A DNA stretch of 64,000 nucleotides from Gammaproteobacteria bacterium (GTDB taxonomy: Bacteria; Pseudomonadota; Gammaproteobacteria; Steroidobacterales; Steroidobacteraceae). Within the stretch, counting starts at the first letter, position 1. Every line of letters starts with the position of its first letter. Both the position numbers and the translations under genes were made by a program. The notes beneath the pieces were generated by a model. It worked only from the letters and a program-made list of their open reading frames with translations. It searched no databases and was not told where the DNA came from. The stretch is from positions 1 to 64,000 of the forward strand of contig DAIDHH010000027.1 of assembly GCA_027452045.1 (NCBI GenBank). The letters are read 5' to 3'. Positions 17,250-26,683 of the stretch are shown one piece after another.

Positions 17250-18030
17250 GCGAGACGCCGCGGCGCCGCGGCTCTGAGGGCCCGCCGCGCCCATGTCCGG
17301 ATCGGCCCCGGGTAGTATCCAACAGCGCGAGGCGCACGAGAGCGGTCATCGCGGCGCGAGCCCCCGCGGGGTCGCGGTCGGCCACCGCGCGGTATACGCG
17401 CTCGTGATCGGGCAGGGGATCGCGCGGCAGGGGACCTTTGCGCTGCTTGAAGATGGTCGTCCAGGTGATCGCCGCGGCGACCCCGCTCGTCAGCGAGGCG
17501 AGAAACGGGTTGCCCGAGGCGGCGAGCAGCACGGAGTGGAAAATGCGGTCCGCCTGACGGCCTTCCTCGATCGCGAGGGTGCTACCGGCCATGCGATCGA
17601 GCGCCTCCCGCAGGGCGCTCAAGTGCGCCTTGGTACGGCGAGAGGCGGCGAGCTCCGCGGCGGCCGGCTCGACGATGGTGCGCAACTCGAACAGCCCCTT
17701 CAACAGCCGGTCATCGGGGCTGCCGGTGAAGATCCAGGAGACCACGTCCGGGTCGAGGAGGTGCCACAGGCGTGGCTCGCTCACCCGCGTGCCGAGTTTG
17801 GGCCGCGATTCGACCAGGCCCTTGGCCGCGAGTATCCGCACCGCCTCCCGATACGCGGTCCGCGACACCCTGAGTTGCTCACTCGCCTCGATTTCACCAT
17901 CCAACACCCGGCCCGGGGCGATCCGGCCCGAGACGATACGCACGCCGATATCGCGGGCGATGGTGCCGTGCAGCCGCAGGGCGCCCCCGCGCCGGGACCT
18001 ATTGGCGGAGGCGGGCGTGCTGGTTCGCAT
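17212..18030 (-). CDS. GntR-family regulator, FCD subfamily
   Basis: 272-residue repressor or activator. The N-terminal winged helix (GTIARDIGVRIVSGRIAPG, then LRVSRTAYREAVRILAAKG) is followed by an all-helical FCD effector domain with LFELRTIVEPAAAELAA, a metal-type region ADRIFHSVLLAASGNPFL and HERVYRAVADRDPAGARAAM. FCD regulators usually sense organic or sugar acids. It is the last gene of the minus-strand operon at 20879-17212, 45 bp after the FMN dehydrogenase, so it likely controls that operon and perhaps the convergent permease. The C-terminal 40 residues are low-complexity and basic and lie in the overlap with the permease gene. Confidence 0.88.
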   Translation of the reverse strand: MRTSTPASANRSRRGGALRLHGTIARDIGVRIVSGRIAPGRVLDGEIEASEQLRVSRTAYREAVRILAAKGLVESRPKLGTRVSEPRLWHLLDPDVVSWIFTGSPDDRLLKGLFELRTIVEPAAAELAASRRTKAHLSALREALDRMAGSTLAIEEGRQADRIFHSVLLAASGNPFLASLTSGVAAAITWTTIFKQRKGPLPRDPLPDHERVYRAVADRDPAGARAAMTALVRLALLDTTRGRSGHGRGGPSEPRRRGVSLRKRAAHPPARP

Positions 18031-18075
18031 CGGGGTACTCTCGAGGGGCTGGGCAAAGCCCAGTATACCGCCGCG

Positions 18076-19269
18076 TCAGCGTCCGGGCGGTGGCTGAAGC
18101 CGCAGAAGCGCGGGCCCGAGGTCGGTGACCGCGCGGCAGCAGAGTTGACCGAGGACCCGGTCGAGCTCGATGGCGAGCATCTCGAGGGCGCGGCTGACGC
18201 CCGCCTCGCCGCCGGCCGCCAGGCCATACAGGGCGGCGCGGCCTAGCATCGCGGCATTCGCCCCCAGTGCGAGCGCCTTGGCGATATCGGTGCCACGGCG
18301 GAATCCGCTGTCGATCAGCACGCTCATACGCGGGCCCACGGCGGCCCTGATCTCCCCGAGCACCTCGATTGGCGCAACGCAGTAATCGAGCTGGCGGCCG
18401 CCATGATTGGTGAGCACGACGCCATCGCAGCCGAGGTCGGCGGCGCGCCGGGCATCAGCCACGGTCAACACACCCTTGATGAGGAGCTTGCGCGGCCAGC
18501 GGTCGCGTATCCAGGCGATGTCATCCCAAGTGATCGTGGGCGCGAACATCTGCGGAATGATGGTACTGCCGCCGACGGCGCTGGCGGCGCCTGGCGGGAG
18601 GAATGCCTCGAGGTTGCGGAACCGTGGCACGCCCTTGCGCAGGAGCACCCGGGTGAGCCAGCCGGGATGACGCAGCGCGTCGAGGATGGCGCGCGGGCGA
18701 GGCCTGCCGGGGCGCAGGTAATTGCGCCGGTCCCATTCCCGGCTTCCGAAGACGTTCGCATCGGTCGTGAACAGCAGCGCCTCGAAGCCCGAGGCCGCGG
18801 CGCGGCGCATGATGTCCTCGGCGATGGCCCGGTTCTTCATGACATACAGCTGCATCCACAAACGCCCACCCGCCTGCTTCGCGACATCCTCCAGGAGCGT
18901 GGTCGAGAGCGTGCTCAGCGTGTACGGAATGCCGAAGGCCGCCGCCGCCCGCGCAAGTCCGATGTCCCCGTCCGGATGCAGCATGCCGTTCAGTCCGGTA
19001 GGTGCGATGGCAAGCGGCGCGTTGCTGAGCGCGCCGAGGAGCTCCGTGCGCAGGCTCCGTCCCTCGGTATCGATCAGAGTGGGCGGCGCGAAGCGCAGCG
19101 CGGCGAACGCGTCCCGGTTGCCCTTCAGCGTCGCCTCTTCTTCCGCGCCGCCCTCCACGTACTCGAACACGAAGCCCGGCACGCGCCGGCGCGCCGCCTC
19201 GCGCAAGTCCGCGATGTTGAGTGCCGAGGAGGGATTGCGCCCATCGAAGGGCCGGCGTTTCCACGGCAT
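18076..19269 (-). CDS. FMN-dependent alpha-hydroxy-acid dehydrogenase, probable L-lactate dehydrogenase
   Basis: 397-residue TIM-barrel flavoprotein of the glycolate oxidase/LldD/mandelate dehydrogenase family, oxidising an L-2-hydroxy acid to the keto acid, usually passing electrons to quinone. The opening LNIADLREAARRRVPGFVFE with YVEGGAEEE is diagnostic. Active-site residues visible are MQLY (139-142), Lys265, His289 and Arg292 in TNHGGRQLD, and Asp320. The ATG at 19269 is one base after the stop of the upstream SDR gene, so the two are tightly coupled; the frame extends further upstream but those codons belong to the SDR. Since the upstream hydrolase should release L-lactate, lactate is the best substrate guess. 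Confidence 0.86.
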   Translation of the reverse strand: MPWKRRPFDGRNPSSALNIADLREAARRRVPGFVFEYVEGGAEEEATLKGNRDAFAALRFAPPTLIDTEGRSLRTELLGALSNAPLAIAPTGLNGMLHPDGDIGLARAAAAFGIPYTLSTLSTTLLEDVAKQAGGRLWMQLYVMKNRAIAEDIMRRAAASGFEALLFTTDANVFGSREWDRRNYLRPGRPRPRAILDALRHPGWLTRVLLRKGVPRFRNLEAFLPPGAASAVGGSTIIPQMFAPTITWDDIAWIRDRWPRKLLIKGVLTVADARRAADLGCDGVVLTNHGGRQLDYCVAPIEVLGEIRAAVGPRMSVLIDSGFRRGTDIAKALALGANAAMLGRAALYGLAAGGEAGVSRALEMLAIELDRVLGQLCCRAVTDLGPALLRLQPPPGR

Positions 19270-19270
19270 G

Positions 19271-20011
19271 TCAGGTGGACCATCCGCCGTCGATGACGTG
19301 GATCTGTCCCGTCGTGTAGGTCGCGGTGGCAAGGTGCACGACGAGATCCGCGATTTCCTCCGGGCGGCCGATGCGGCCGATGGGCTGGCGGGCGACGAAG
19401 GAGGCGCGCGTGCGCTCGTAATCGCCCTGCGCCCGCAATCGCTCCTCGAGCGAGGGAGTCTCGACGGTTCCCGGGCAGATGGCATTGCAGCGGATGCCTC
19501 GGCCGACGAAATCGGCTGCCACGGACTTGGTGAGACCGATCACTGCCGCCTTGGTGGTGCCGTATACGCAGCGCACCGGCACGCCTTTGACGCTGCTCGC
19601 CACCGACGACATGTTGATGATGCAGCCGTCGGCCCGCTCGAGCATGCCGGGCAGCACGGCGCGAATCGTGCGGAACATGGACTTGATGTTGAGCTCGCAG
19701 GCCAAGTCCAGCTGCTCGTCCGTGCAGTCGAGGATCGTGCCGTGGTGCACGCAGCCGGCGCAGTTGAAGAGAATATCGACCGGCCCGGCGCTACTCACGC
19801 CGGCCTGCACGCTTTTCGGGTCCCGCACGTCCATGCGGCACACCTTGATGCCCTGCTCCACGAGCGACGCCAACCCTTTCTCGTCGATGTCGGTCGCGAC
19901 GACACTTGCGCCCGCGGCGGCAAGCGCGAGCGCGCTGGCGCGGCCGATGCCCTGCGCGGCGGCGGTTACGAGGGCGGTCTTGCCAGCGAGGCGAGAGTCG
20001 ATGCGTAACAT
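19271..20011 (-). CDS. SDR, probable 2-keto-3-deoxy-L-fuconate/L-rhamnonate 4-dehydrogenase
   Basis: 246-residue NAD-dependent SDR. Motifs are TAAAQGIG (16-23), an acidic DID after beta-2 for NAD preference, NCAG in place of NNAG, and Tyr150/Lys154 in YGTTK. The stretches DILFNCAGCVHHGTILDC and SSVASSVKGVPVR with YGTTKAAVIGLTKSVAADF are those of the BDH2-like group that includes the Xanthomonas enzyme oxidising 2-keto-3-deoxy-L-fuconate to the 2,4-diketo acid. It sits between an FAH-family hydrolase gene (13 bp upstream) and the FMN dehydrogenase (1 bp downstream), matching the order of reactions. A generic 3-hydroxyacyl role is possible but fits the neighbours less well. Confidence 0.84.
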   Translation of the reverse strand: MLRIDSRLAGKTALVTAAAQGIGRASALALAAAGASVVATDIDEKGLASLVEQGIKVCRMDVRDPKSVQAGVSSAGPVDILFNCAGCVHHGTILDCTDEQLDLACELNIKSMFRTIRAVLPGMLERADGCIINMSSVASSVKGVPVRCVYGTTKAAVIGLTKSVAADFVGRGIRCNAICPGTVETPSLEERLRAQGDYERTRASFVARQPIGRIGRPEEIADLVVHLATATYTTGQIHVIDGGWST

Positions 20012-20024
20012 GCCGGTGACTCCC

Positions 20025-20879
20025 TCAGGTGCGCCGCCAGGCGATCACGCGCTGGCGCTGCTCGCCGAGCCGCTCGATGCCGAGGCTCAGCGTATCGCCC
20101 TCGGCGAGGTAGATCGGCCCGGGTTTGCGGCCCATGCCCACACCGGGCGGGGTTCCAGTGGTGATGATGTCACCGGGCTCGAGCGTCATGAAACGGCTGA
20201 GGTAGCTTACGATCGTGGTCACGCCGAAGATCATGGTACGCGTGTTGCCGCTTTGCATGCGTTGCCCGTTGACCTCGAGCCACATATCGAGATTCTGGAC
20301 GTCGCCAACCTCATCGCGCGTGACAAGCCACGGACCGACCGGTCCGAAGGTGTCGCAGCCCTTGCCCTTGTCCCAGGTGCCACCGCGCTCGAGCTGGTAT
20401 TCGCGCTCCGACAGATCGTTGACCACGAGGTATCCGGCGACATGCTCGAGCGCATTTTGCTCCTCGACATGGCGGGCGGTGGTGCCTATGACGACTCCGA
20501 GCTCCACCTCCCAGTCGGTCTTGGTCGAGCCCTTGGGCAACATGACCTCATCGTTCGGGCCCTGCAGACAGCTCACCGCCTTGGTGAACACCACCGGCTC
20601 GGACGGAATGGGCAGGTTCGATTCCGCGGCGTGATCGGCGTAGTTGAGACCTATGGCGAGGAATTTGCGTGTGCCGCTGACCGGCACTCCGAGCCGTGGA
20701 TGTCCGGGCACCACGGGCAACGTGGCCGGATCGATCTCGGCCAGATGCGCGAGGCTCGCCGGGGCGAGCTGCGCCGGGCCGAGGTCGGCGAGCAGGCCGG
20801 TCAGCGAGCGAAGCCTCCCCTGGGCATCGAGGAGTCCGGGTTGCTCATGGCCAGCGGGGCCGTAGCGAAGTAGTTTCAC
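20025..20879 (-). CDS. FAH-family hydrolase, probable 2,4-diketo-3-deoxy-L-fuconate/L-rhamnonate hydrolase
   Basis: 284-residue fumarylacetoacetase-fold enzyme expected to cleave a 2,4-diketo-3-deoxy sugar acid into pyruvate and L-lactate. KFLAIGLNYADHAAES, the metal ligands Glu124 and Glu126 in DWEVELGVVIG, Asp155 in VVNDLSERE, GKGCDTFGPVGPWL and ITTGTPPGVGMG place it in the ureidoglycolate lyase-like branch used by the fucose and rhamnose pathways. The start is GTG (20879), with GAAAGG about a dozen bases before it. First gene of a tight operon with the SDR, FMN dehydrogenase and GntR genes. The AT-rich 30 bp upstream (20908-20938), unusual in this GC-rich sequence, probably holds the promoter and operator. 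Confidence 0.84.
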   Translation of the reverse strand: MKLLRYGPAGHEQPGLLDAQGRLRSLTGLLADLGPAQLAPASLAHLAEIDPATLPVVPGHPRLGVPVSGTRKFLAIGLNYADHAAESNLPIPSEPVVFTKAVSCLQGPNDEVMLPKGSTKTDWEVELGVVIGTTARHVEEQNALEHVAGYLVVNDLSEREYQLERGGTWDKGKGCDTFGPVGPWLVTRDEVGDVQNLDMWLEVNGQRMQSGNTRTMIFGVTTIVSYLSRFMTLEPGDIITTGTPPGVGMGRKPGPIYLAEGDTLSLGIERLGEQRQRVIAWRRT

Positions 20880-20907
20880 GGATCAGGCCGCCTTTCGAAA
20901 CGAAGTC

Positions 20908-20938
20908 AATCTGAAGATTAATGATACTAATTATTCCA
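20908..20938 (-). promoter_or_regulatory. AT-rich control region of the deoxy-sugar-acid operon
   Basis: An island of A/T within ~65% GC sequence, 30-60 bp before the operon's start codon, with the imperfect dyad ATTAATGATACTAAT at 20917-20931. A GntR/FCD operator would be expected here; no exact family consensus can be claimed. Confidence 0.35.
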
Positions 20939-20987
20939 GCCGAAGCCGCAGCCGTCGATGTGCCGGAGCGGGGGTAGCCGGGTGGGA

Positions 20988-22340
20988 CTATTTCCCGATA
21001 CAGAAGCTGCCGAAGATCCGGCCGAGGAGGTCCTCGCTGGTGAACTCGCCCGTGATTTCGCTGAGGGCTTGTTGCGCGCCGCGCAGCTCCTCGGCGACGA
21101 GCTCGCCGGCGCGGCTGTCGTGGAGCCTTCGTTCAGCCTCCTCGACCTGCCGGCGAGCCCTCGCCAGGGCATCGAGGTGGCGCTGGCGCGCCGAGACGGT
21201 TCCCCCGTCGAGCGTCTTGAATCCCACGCAACTCTTGAGGTGTGTCCTCAGCGTATCCATGCCTTCGCCGGTGAACGCCGAAAGCGCGATGCGGGGAGGT
21301 CCGGCCTGGGTATCGGCCAAGGGAATGCCGGTGGCCAGATCGCACTTGTTGAGCACCAGGGTCACGGGCACATCGGGTGGCAGCCTCGGTCTTTCCTCGG
21401 TGTACGCCTGCGCCCTCGGGTCCGCGGCCGCATCGATCACGAACAGAACCCGATCGGCTCGCCTCATCTGCTCGTGGGCACGCCGTATGCCTTCCGCCTC
21501 GACTACATCCGCACCGTCGCGCAGACCGGCGGTATCGAGCACGTGCAGCGGCATCCCGTCAATGTCGATTCGCTCCCGGACGATGTCGCGCGTGGTGCCC
21601 GGAATGGGGGTCACGATGGCGGCATCGTAGCCCGCGAGGCGGTTGAGCAGGCTCGACTTGCCGGCATTCGGGCGGCCGGCGATGACGATCGTCATGCCTT
21701 CGCGCAGGAGCCTGCCCTGGCGGGCGCTCTGCTCGATCGCCTCGAAGTGATCATGTACGGTCTGGAAGCGCTCGCCCAGCTCCCGGTCGGCGAGAAAGTC
21801 GACCTCCTCCTCCGGGAAGTCGATGGCCGCCTCGACGTGCGTGCGCAGGTCGATCACCGCGTCGGTGAGCCCGCGCACCATGGCGGAGAACTCTCCCTGC
21901 AGCGAGCGCATGGCGGCGCGTGCCGCCTCGCGTGAGCCGGCATCGATCAGGTCGGCGATGGCCTCGGCCTGGGCGAGATCCAACTTATTATTGAGAAATG
22001 CGCGCAGGGTGAACTCCCCGGGCTGCGCGCGGCGCGCGCCGAGCTCGATGACCCGGGTCACCAGCGCCTCGAGCACGGTCTGGCCGCCATGGCCGTGAAG
22101 TTCCAACACGTGCTCGCCGGTGTAGGAGCGCGGCGCGGGAAAGAACAGCGCGAGGCCCGCATCGAGCGGCTCCTGGCGGGCATCGAGAAAGCGCGCGAAT
22201 CGAGCGACGCGCGGCGGCGGCAGGTCCCCGAGCAGCACGGCGGCGATCTCGGGCACCCTGGGTCCCGAGACGCGCACGACGCCGATGCCGCCGCGTCCCG
22301 GCGGTGTTGCCGGCGCTACGATGGTTTCCACGCGCCTCAT
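20988..22340 (-). CDS. mnmE: tRNA modification GTPase MnmE
   Basis: With MnmG, installs the carboxymethylaminomethyl group on U34 of certain tRNAs. The 450-residue protein has the N-terminal folate-binding domain (TIVAPATPPGRGGIGVVRVS), helical middle, inserted G domain (GRPNAGKSSLLN, DTAGLRDGAD, NKCD) and the C-terminal catalytic FCIGK. Last of the conserved origin-side set rpmH-rnpA-yidD-yidC-mnmE, 69 bp after yidC. Confidence 0.97.
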   Translation of the reverse strand: MRRVETIVAPATPPGRGGIGVVRVSGPRVPEIAAVLLGDLPPPRVARFARFLDARQEPLDAGLALFFPAPRSYTGEHVLELHGHGGQTVLEALVTRVIELGARRAQPGEFTLRAFLNNKLDLAQAEAIADLIDAGSREAARAAMRSLQGEFSAMVRGLTDAVIDLRTHVEAAIDFPEEEVDFLADRELGERFQTVHDHFEAIEQSARQGRLLREGMTIVIAGRPNAGKSSLLNRLAGYDAAIVTPIPGTTRDIVRERIDIDGMPLHVLDTAGLRDGADVVEAEGIRRAHEQMRRADRVLFVIDAAADPRAQAYTEERPRLPPDVPVTLVLNKCDLATGIPLADTQAGPPRIALSAFTGEGMDTLRTHLKSCVGFKTLDGGTVSARQRHLDALARARRQVEEAERRLHDSRAGELVAEELRGAQQALSEITGEFTSEDLLGRIFGSFCIGK

Positions 22341-22409
22341 GGACGCAAGATTACCGCAGATGCCTCTCTCGCGGAGATTCGTGCCGCGTCGGCCGGTAGG
22401 CGCCCAGGG

Positions 22410-24095
22410 TCAAGCTTTCCGCGCAGCGGCCTCGATGCGGCGGTTGATGTTCCATTGCTGCGCGATCGACAGCACGCTGTTCACCACGTAATAGAGCACC
22501 AGACCCGAGGGGAAGAAGGCGAACAACGCCGCCATGGCCACCGGCATGACCATCATGACCTTGGCCTGGACGGGATCGGGCGGCGCGGGGTTGAGCTTGT
22601 ACTGGAGAAACCCGGTCACGGCCATGAGGGCCGGCAGAATGAAGAACGGGTCGCGGGCCGAAAGGTCATGGATCCATAAGCCGAACGGCGCCTGACGCAG
22701 CTCCACGCTGTAGAGCAGCACCCAGTAGAAGGCGATGAACACCGGCAGCTGCAGGATCATGGGCAGACAGCCGGAGACCGGGTTGACCTTCTCGCGCTTG
22801 TAAATCTCGATCATCGCGCGGCTGAGCTTTTCCTTGTCGTCCTTGTAGAGCTCCTGGATGTTCTTGATGCGCGGTCCCAGCGCCTTCATCTTGGCCATGG
22901 AGCGGCCGCTGGCTTCCGAGAGCGGGTAGAACACGAGCTTCAGGAGCAAGGTCACCAGAATGATGGCGACGCCCCAGTTGCCCGTGAGGCGGTGTACCTG
23001 GCCGAGCAGCCAGAAGAGCGGACGGGCGAGGATGGCGAACCAACCGGAAATCGCGAGATAGGTCAGGGTCGGATCCGTCTTCTCGAGCTGGGTGTGCAGC
23101 GTCGGTCCGACGTACAGGCTCTGACCGAGGACGAGCGTCGCGCCGGGGGCGACCGTGTGCACCGGTCCGATGGCCGAGAGCGCGTACTGGCTGCCTGAGA
23201 CCTGCGACATGAAGCGATAGGCGCTGCCCTTGCGCGGCACCACGGCGCTCACGAAATCGAGCTCCGGCACGGCGATCCAGCCGTCGGTCACATCGGCCTC
23301 GTAGTGTTGGTAATCGGAGTTCGCCGGATCGAGCTGCACGTACTCCTTGCCATTCCACACCGCCGGTCCGTGGTAGGCGCGGCTGCTCGGTTGAAAATAG
23401 CTGGCCTTGGTGCGCGGATCGTTGCGGAAGAGCTGCGCGTACTGCGAAGCCTGCCAGACCGAGGCGCCGCGGTTCTCGATGGAGTATTCGAGGCCGATGC
23501 GGTAGGAGCCGCGCCGGAACACGAACGTCTTGGTGACCGTGACGCCGTCGCTGCTCCAGGTGAGCGGAATGCGCAGTTCCTGGGCATCCCCGAGCCGATA
23601 GTCGCGCTGCGGGGCGCTGTAGAGCGCGGTCTGGGTCGGGTGCGGCTCGCCGGCCGGACCGGTCAGGCCCGTCTGCAGCAGGTACTCGGTCGAGGACTCG
23701 GTGTTCTCGAGCTGCACCGGCGCCGGTTTGCCCTTCTCTGCGGCGTACTTCAGCAGGTCGACCTTGGTGAGCGTGCCGCCTTCGGTGCTGATTTCCAGGT
23801 CATAGACGTCGGTGCGCACGTGGATGAGCGGTGCCGATGAGCTCAGCGGCAGCGCATGGGCGGCCATGAGTGGCACGGCGGCCGGGGATGGCGAGACGGT
23901 CCCGGGGGCAGTCGCCGCCGCAGTCCCGGGCGTTGCCTGCTCGGGAACGCTGTTGGCGAGGTTCGGCGGCTGTGCCGGGGCGCTCACCGTGGACGGGGCG
24001 GGATGGGCGGGGAACTCACCCGTCCAGGTCGTGTAGTTGACCCAGAGGAGGATCGCCAACGCGAGCCAGAGGTAGAGGCGGAGGTTGTTACTCAT
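22410..24095 (-). CDS. yidC: membrane protein insertase YidC
   Basis: Inserts and folds inner-membrane proteins, alone or with SecYEG. 561 residues: an N-terminal transmembrane helix ([15 protein letters not shown]), a Pro/Ala-rich linker, a large periplasmic beta domain (residues ~95-330, gammaproteobacterial type) and the conserved five-helix core with [18 protein letters not shown], [29 protein letters not shown] and [19 protein letters not shown]. The length agrees with other gammaproteobacterial YidC proteins. Its start overlaps yidD by eight bases. Confidence 0.97.
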   Translation of the reverse strand: MSNNLRLYLWLALAILLWVNYTTWTGEFPAHPAPSTVSAPAQPPNLANSVPEQATPGTAAATAPGTVSPSPAAVPLMAAHALPLSSSAPLIHVRTDVYDLEISTEGGTLTKVDLLKYAAEKGKPAPVQLENTESSTEYLLQTGLTGPAGEPHPTQTALYSAPQRDYRLGDAQELRIPLTWSSDGVTVTKTFVFRRGSYRIGLEYSIENRGASVWQASQYAQLFRNDPRTKASYFQPSSRAYHGPAVWNGKEYVQLDPANSDYQHYEADVTDGWIAVPELDFVSAVVPRKGSAYRFMSQVSGSQYALSAIGPVHTVAPGATLVLGQSLYVGPTLHTQLEKTDPTLTYLAISGWFAILARPLFWLLGQVHRLTGNWGVAIILVTLLLKLVFYPLSEASGRSMAKMKALGPRIKNIQELYKDDKEKLSRAMIEIYKREKVNPVSGCLPMILQLPVFIAFYWVLLYSVELRQAPFGLWIHDLSARDPFFILPALMAVTGFLQYKLNPAPPDPVQAKVMMVMPVAMAALFAFFPSGLVLYYVVNSVLSIAQQWNINRRIEAAARKA

Positions 24096-24336
24096 GTCGA
24101 TGAGAGGGACAGGTCAGGACGCGGGACGGCGGCACGGGGTCGTACCCCCCGGGGTGCCAGGGGTGGCAGCGGCCGATGCGTTTGAGGGCGAGCCAGCTGC
24201 CCCGCAGCACGCCGAAGCGCTCGATCGCCTCCGCCGCGTAGTGGGAGCAGGATGGGTGGAATCGGCAATTCGCGCCGAGCAAGGGACTCAAGGTCCACTG
24301 ATAGACGCGGATCAGGAAGACGGCGACAGAGCGCAT
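24088..24336 (-). CDS. yidD: membrane protein insertion efficiency factor YidD
   Basis: Small 82-residue membrane-associated protein thought to assist YidC. The family core is intact: [55 protein letters not shown]. It overlaps rnpA by 25 bp and yidC by 8 bp, as in many proteobacteria. Confidence 0.96.
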   Translation of the reverse strand: MRSVAVFLIRVYQWTLSPLLGANCRFHPSCSHYAAEAIERFGVLRGSWLALKRIGRCHPWHPGGYDPVPPSRVLTCPSHRHE

Positions 24337-24695
24337 CGCTCGCTCACCTGTTTCCAGAGTATCGCCAGGCTCTCGCGCAATTGCGCGCCTGGAGCTTGAT
24401 AAGCCCGCGGCCGGGCGCTCACGACGATATCGACGGCCGGCAGCTCATGCTGATTCAGCCGGAAGGATTCGCGGATGATGCGCCGGATGCGATTGCGCTC
24501 GACGGATGTCCGTGCGACCCGCAGCCCGACGGCAAGACCCAGACGGGGACCGGACTTGTCGTTGCTGATCACTGTCACCGCGAAGTATCCATTGCCAAGG
24601 CGTCGACCGCGCGCGTGGGCGGCGTCGAACTCCGGTTTATGTCGCAGGCGCCTCGGCGCCGGAAAGGTCAGCCGCTCTCGGGACGCGCAGGGCAT
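24312..24695 (-). CDS. rnpA: ribonuclease P protein component
   Basis: Protein subunit of RNase P, which matures tRNA 5' ends. Recognisable by [16 protein letters not shown] and the RNR signature [17 protein letters not shown] use the ATG at 24695 (127 residues); a GTG at 24704 adds three residues and cannot be excluded, since neither has a strong ribosome site. Located 102 bp after rpmH. Confidence 0.95.
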   Translation of the reverse strand: MPCASRERLTFPAPRRLRHKPEFDAAHARGRRLGNGYFAVTVISNDKSGPRLGLAVGLRVARTSVERNRIRRIIRESFRLNQHELPAVDIVVSARPRAYQAPGAQLRESLAILWKQVSERCALSPSS

Positions 24696-24797
24696 GCTGG
24701 CCACTTTTCTTCGGTCACGAGCTGCGGGCCGGCTCCCGCATGGCCCGGATTCGGCCGGGCTGCCCCTGGGCTCATCGCCTGAGGCAACCCCGACGCC

Positions 24798-24932
24798 TTA
24801 CGGGATCAGCTTCTTGCGACCCTTGGCGCGGCGCCGGGACAGCACCTTGCGGCCATTCTGGGTCGCCATGCGTGCCCGGAAGCCGTGCGTGCGCTTCCGG
24901 CGCAGCTTGCTCGGTTGGTAGGTACGCTTCAT
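24798..24932 (-). CDS. rpmH: 50S ribosomal protein L34
   Basis: 44-residue basic protein, [20 protein letters not shown] at the start and ending KGRKKLIP, the standard bacterial L34. CTGGAG precedes the ATG. The frame continues open upstream to 25019, but those codons are not conserved L34 sequence. Confidence 0.97.
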   Translation of the reverse strand: MKRTYQPSKLRRKRTHGFRARMATQNGRKVLSRRRAKGRKKLIP

Positions 24933-25102
24933 GGCAGGCTCCAGGTGGTCGGGGATCCAGAAAAAGGGCGGCAAGGCTAAGCCGTTGACCGCCAAGGTGT
25001 CAATATTTTTATCGGGCAAAAATCTTCAGCACGGCCGCCGATGGGTATAGACTGCGCAGCCCTTTCCATCCGATTAGTCCCAGTGCGGTCGCGGAGGCAC
25101 GC

Positions 25103-26446
25103 GTGGAAGCGTCGCTGTGGGCTCGGTGCATGTGCGCATTGGAGGCCGAGCTCCCTGAGCAGCAATTCAATACCTGGGTTCGGCCGCTACAGGCGCTCGA
25201 GGGCGCCGGCGCGCTGAAGCTGCTCGCGCCCAATCGTTTCGTGGTGGAGTGGATCAACGAGAAGCTCCTGCCGCGCATCGGGGAGCTGTTGCGGGACAAG
25301 GTGACCGGCGATGTGCCGATCGTCACGGTCGAAGTAGGCTCGCGCGGCGCGCCGGCGGCGGCTGTGGCGGCGCCTCAGATCCCCGATACGCCCCGGCGTG
25401 CCCGCCGGGGCGAGGGGTTGGTCGTCGGGGCGCGGCTCAACGGTGAATTCACCTTCGCGACGTTCGTCGAGGGCAAGAGCAATCAGATGGCCCGGGCGGC
25501 GGCGGCCCAGGTGGCCGAGAACCCCGGTAAAGCCTACAACCCGCTGTTCCTGTACGGTGGTGTCGGCCTCGGCAAGACTCACCTGATGCATGCCATTGCG
25601 CATTTCATCCGCGAGCAGAACGAGGAGGCCCGAGTGGCTTACGTGCACTCGGAACGCTTCGTGAGCGACATGGTGCGCGCGCTGCAGCACAATTCGATGA
25701 ACGAGTTCAAGGCGGCGTACCGCTCGCTCGACGCGCTGCTCATCGACGACATTCAGTTCTTCGCCGGCAAGGACCGCTCCCAGGAGGAATTCTTCCACAC
25801 GTTCAATGCGCTGCTGGAGGGCCAGCACCAGGTCATCATGAGTTGCGACCGCTACCCGAAGGAGGTCGATGGGCTGGAGGAGCGTCTGAAGTCCCGCTTC
25901 GGGTGGGGACTCACGGTGGCCATCGAGCCGCCTGAGCTCGAGACCTGTGTCGCCATCCTCATGACCAAGTCCCGCCAGTTCGGGACGGCGGTGCCCGAGG
26001 AAGTCGCGTTCTTCATCGCCAAGCGGATTCGCTCGAACGTACGCGAGCTCGAGGGCGCGCTGCGCCGGGTGATCGCCAATGCACGCTTCACGGGCCGTCC
26101 GATCACGTTGGAGTTCACCAAGGAGGCGCTGAAGGACCTGCTGTCCCTGCAGGCGAAGCTCGTGACCATCGAGAACATCCAGAAGACGGTCGCGGATTAT
26201 TACAAGGTGCGCGTGGCGGAGCTGCTCTCCAAGCGGCGCAGCCGCTCGGTGGCCCGGCCGCGGCAGGTGGCGATGGCGCTCGCGAAGGAGTTGACCAGCC
26301 ACAGCCTGCCGGAGATCGGGGATGCCTTCGGTGGCCGAGACCACACGACGGTGCTGCACGCCTGCAAGCGCATCAAGGAGCTGCGGGACACGGATGTGCG
26401 CATGAGCGAGGATTACTCGAACCTGTTGAGAACGTTGACGGCGTGA
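25103..26446 (+). CDS. dnaA: chromosomal replication initiator protein DnaA
   Basis: AAA+ initiator that binds DnaA boxes and opens the origin. 447 residues from a GTG start: domain I ([14 protein letters not shown]), a short linker, the ATPase with Walker [10 protein letters not shown] and Walker [10 protein letters not shown], sensor region [19 protein letters not shown], and the C-terminal DNA-binding signature [15 protein letters not shown]. Divergent from rpmH across 170 bp. TATAGA at 25046-25051 is a possible -10 element. Domain II is short compared with Escherichia coli. Confidence 0.98.
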   Translation: MEASLWARCMCALEAELPEQQFNTWVRPLQALEGAGALKLLAPNRFVVEWINEKLLPRIGELLRDKVTGDVPIVTVEVGSRGAPAAAVAAPQIPDTPRRARRGEGLVVGARLNGEFTFATFVEGKSNQMARAAAAQVAENPGKAYNPLFLYGGVGLGKTHLMHAIAHFIREQNEEARVAYVHSERFVSDMVRALQHNSMNEFKAAYRSLDALLIDDIQFFAGKDRSQEEFFHTFNALLEGQHQVIMSCDRYPKEVDGLEERLKSRFGWGLTVAIEPPELETCVAILMTKSRQFGTAVPEEVAFFIAKRIRSNVRELEGALRRVIANARFTGRPITLEFTKEALKDLLSLQAKLVTIENIQKTVADYYKVRVAELLSKRRSRSVARPRQVAMALAKELTSHSLPEIGDAFGGRDHTTVLHACKRIKELRDTDVRMSEDYSNLLRTLTA

Positions 26447-26683
26447 ATAAGTCTGTGGATTTCCTTGTGGATGACCTTGTGGATTTCCGGTGAGCGGCGA
26501 TGGGGATAAAGTTACGCACAGTCCACCCACAGCTCTTGCGCAGGTGATCCCGGGAAATAGAGGCTGCCCGGCAACGCTCAAGTCTCTGATTGGACGGCGG
26601 AAGATTCCTTGTCACCGCAATCCACAGGGCCAATCATCACTACAATCTGAATTCTTAAATCTCAAGAACAGAAGACAAGACCT
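26447..26683. other. candidate replication origin (oriC) in the dnaA-dnaN gap
   Basis: The 237-bp gap holds a cluster of DnaA-box-like 9-mers: TGTGGATTT, TGTGGATGA and TGTGGATTT at exact 12-bp spacing (26454-26486), TGGGGATAA (26501-26509, one mismatch to TGTGGATAA), TTACGCACA (26512-26520) and CAATCCACA (26618-26626). An A/T-rich stretch just before dnaN (26631-26675, e.g. AATTCTTAAATCTCAAG) could be the unwinding element. Origins in this position are known in Pseudomonas and relatives. Gene order strongly supports origin proximity; the exact site is inferred. Confidence 0.75.
26454..26489. repeat. three tandem 12-bp DnaA-box repeats
   Basis: TGTGGATTTCCT, TGTGGATGACCT, TGTGGATTTCCG. The head-to-tail repeats begin eight bp after the dnaA stop codon. 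Each starts with the strongly conserved TGTGGAT of the DnaA box, all in the same orientation. Confidence 0.8.

Noticed and set aside
24933..25102. rpmH-dnaA gap as the replication origin
   Set aside because: I see no cluster of DnaA-box-like 9-mers here, unlike the dnaA-dnaN gap; not excluded absolutely.
25187..26581. 464-codon frame antisense to dnaA
   Set aside because: Shadow of a universally conserved gene; no domain and no ribosome site.
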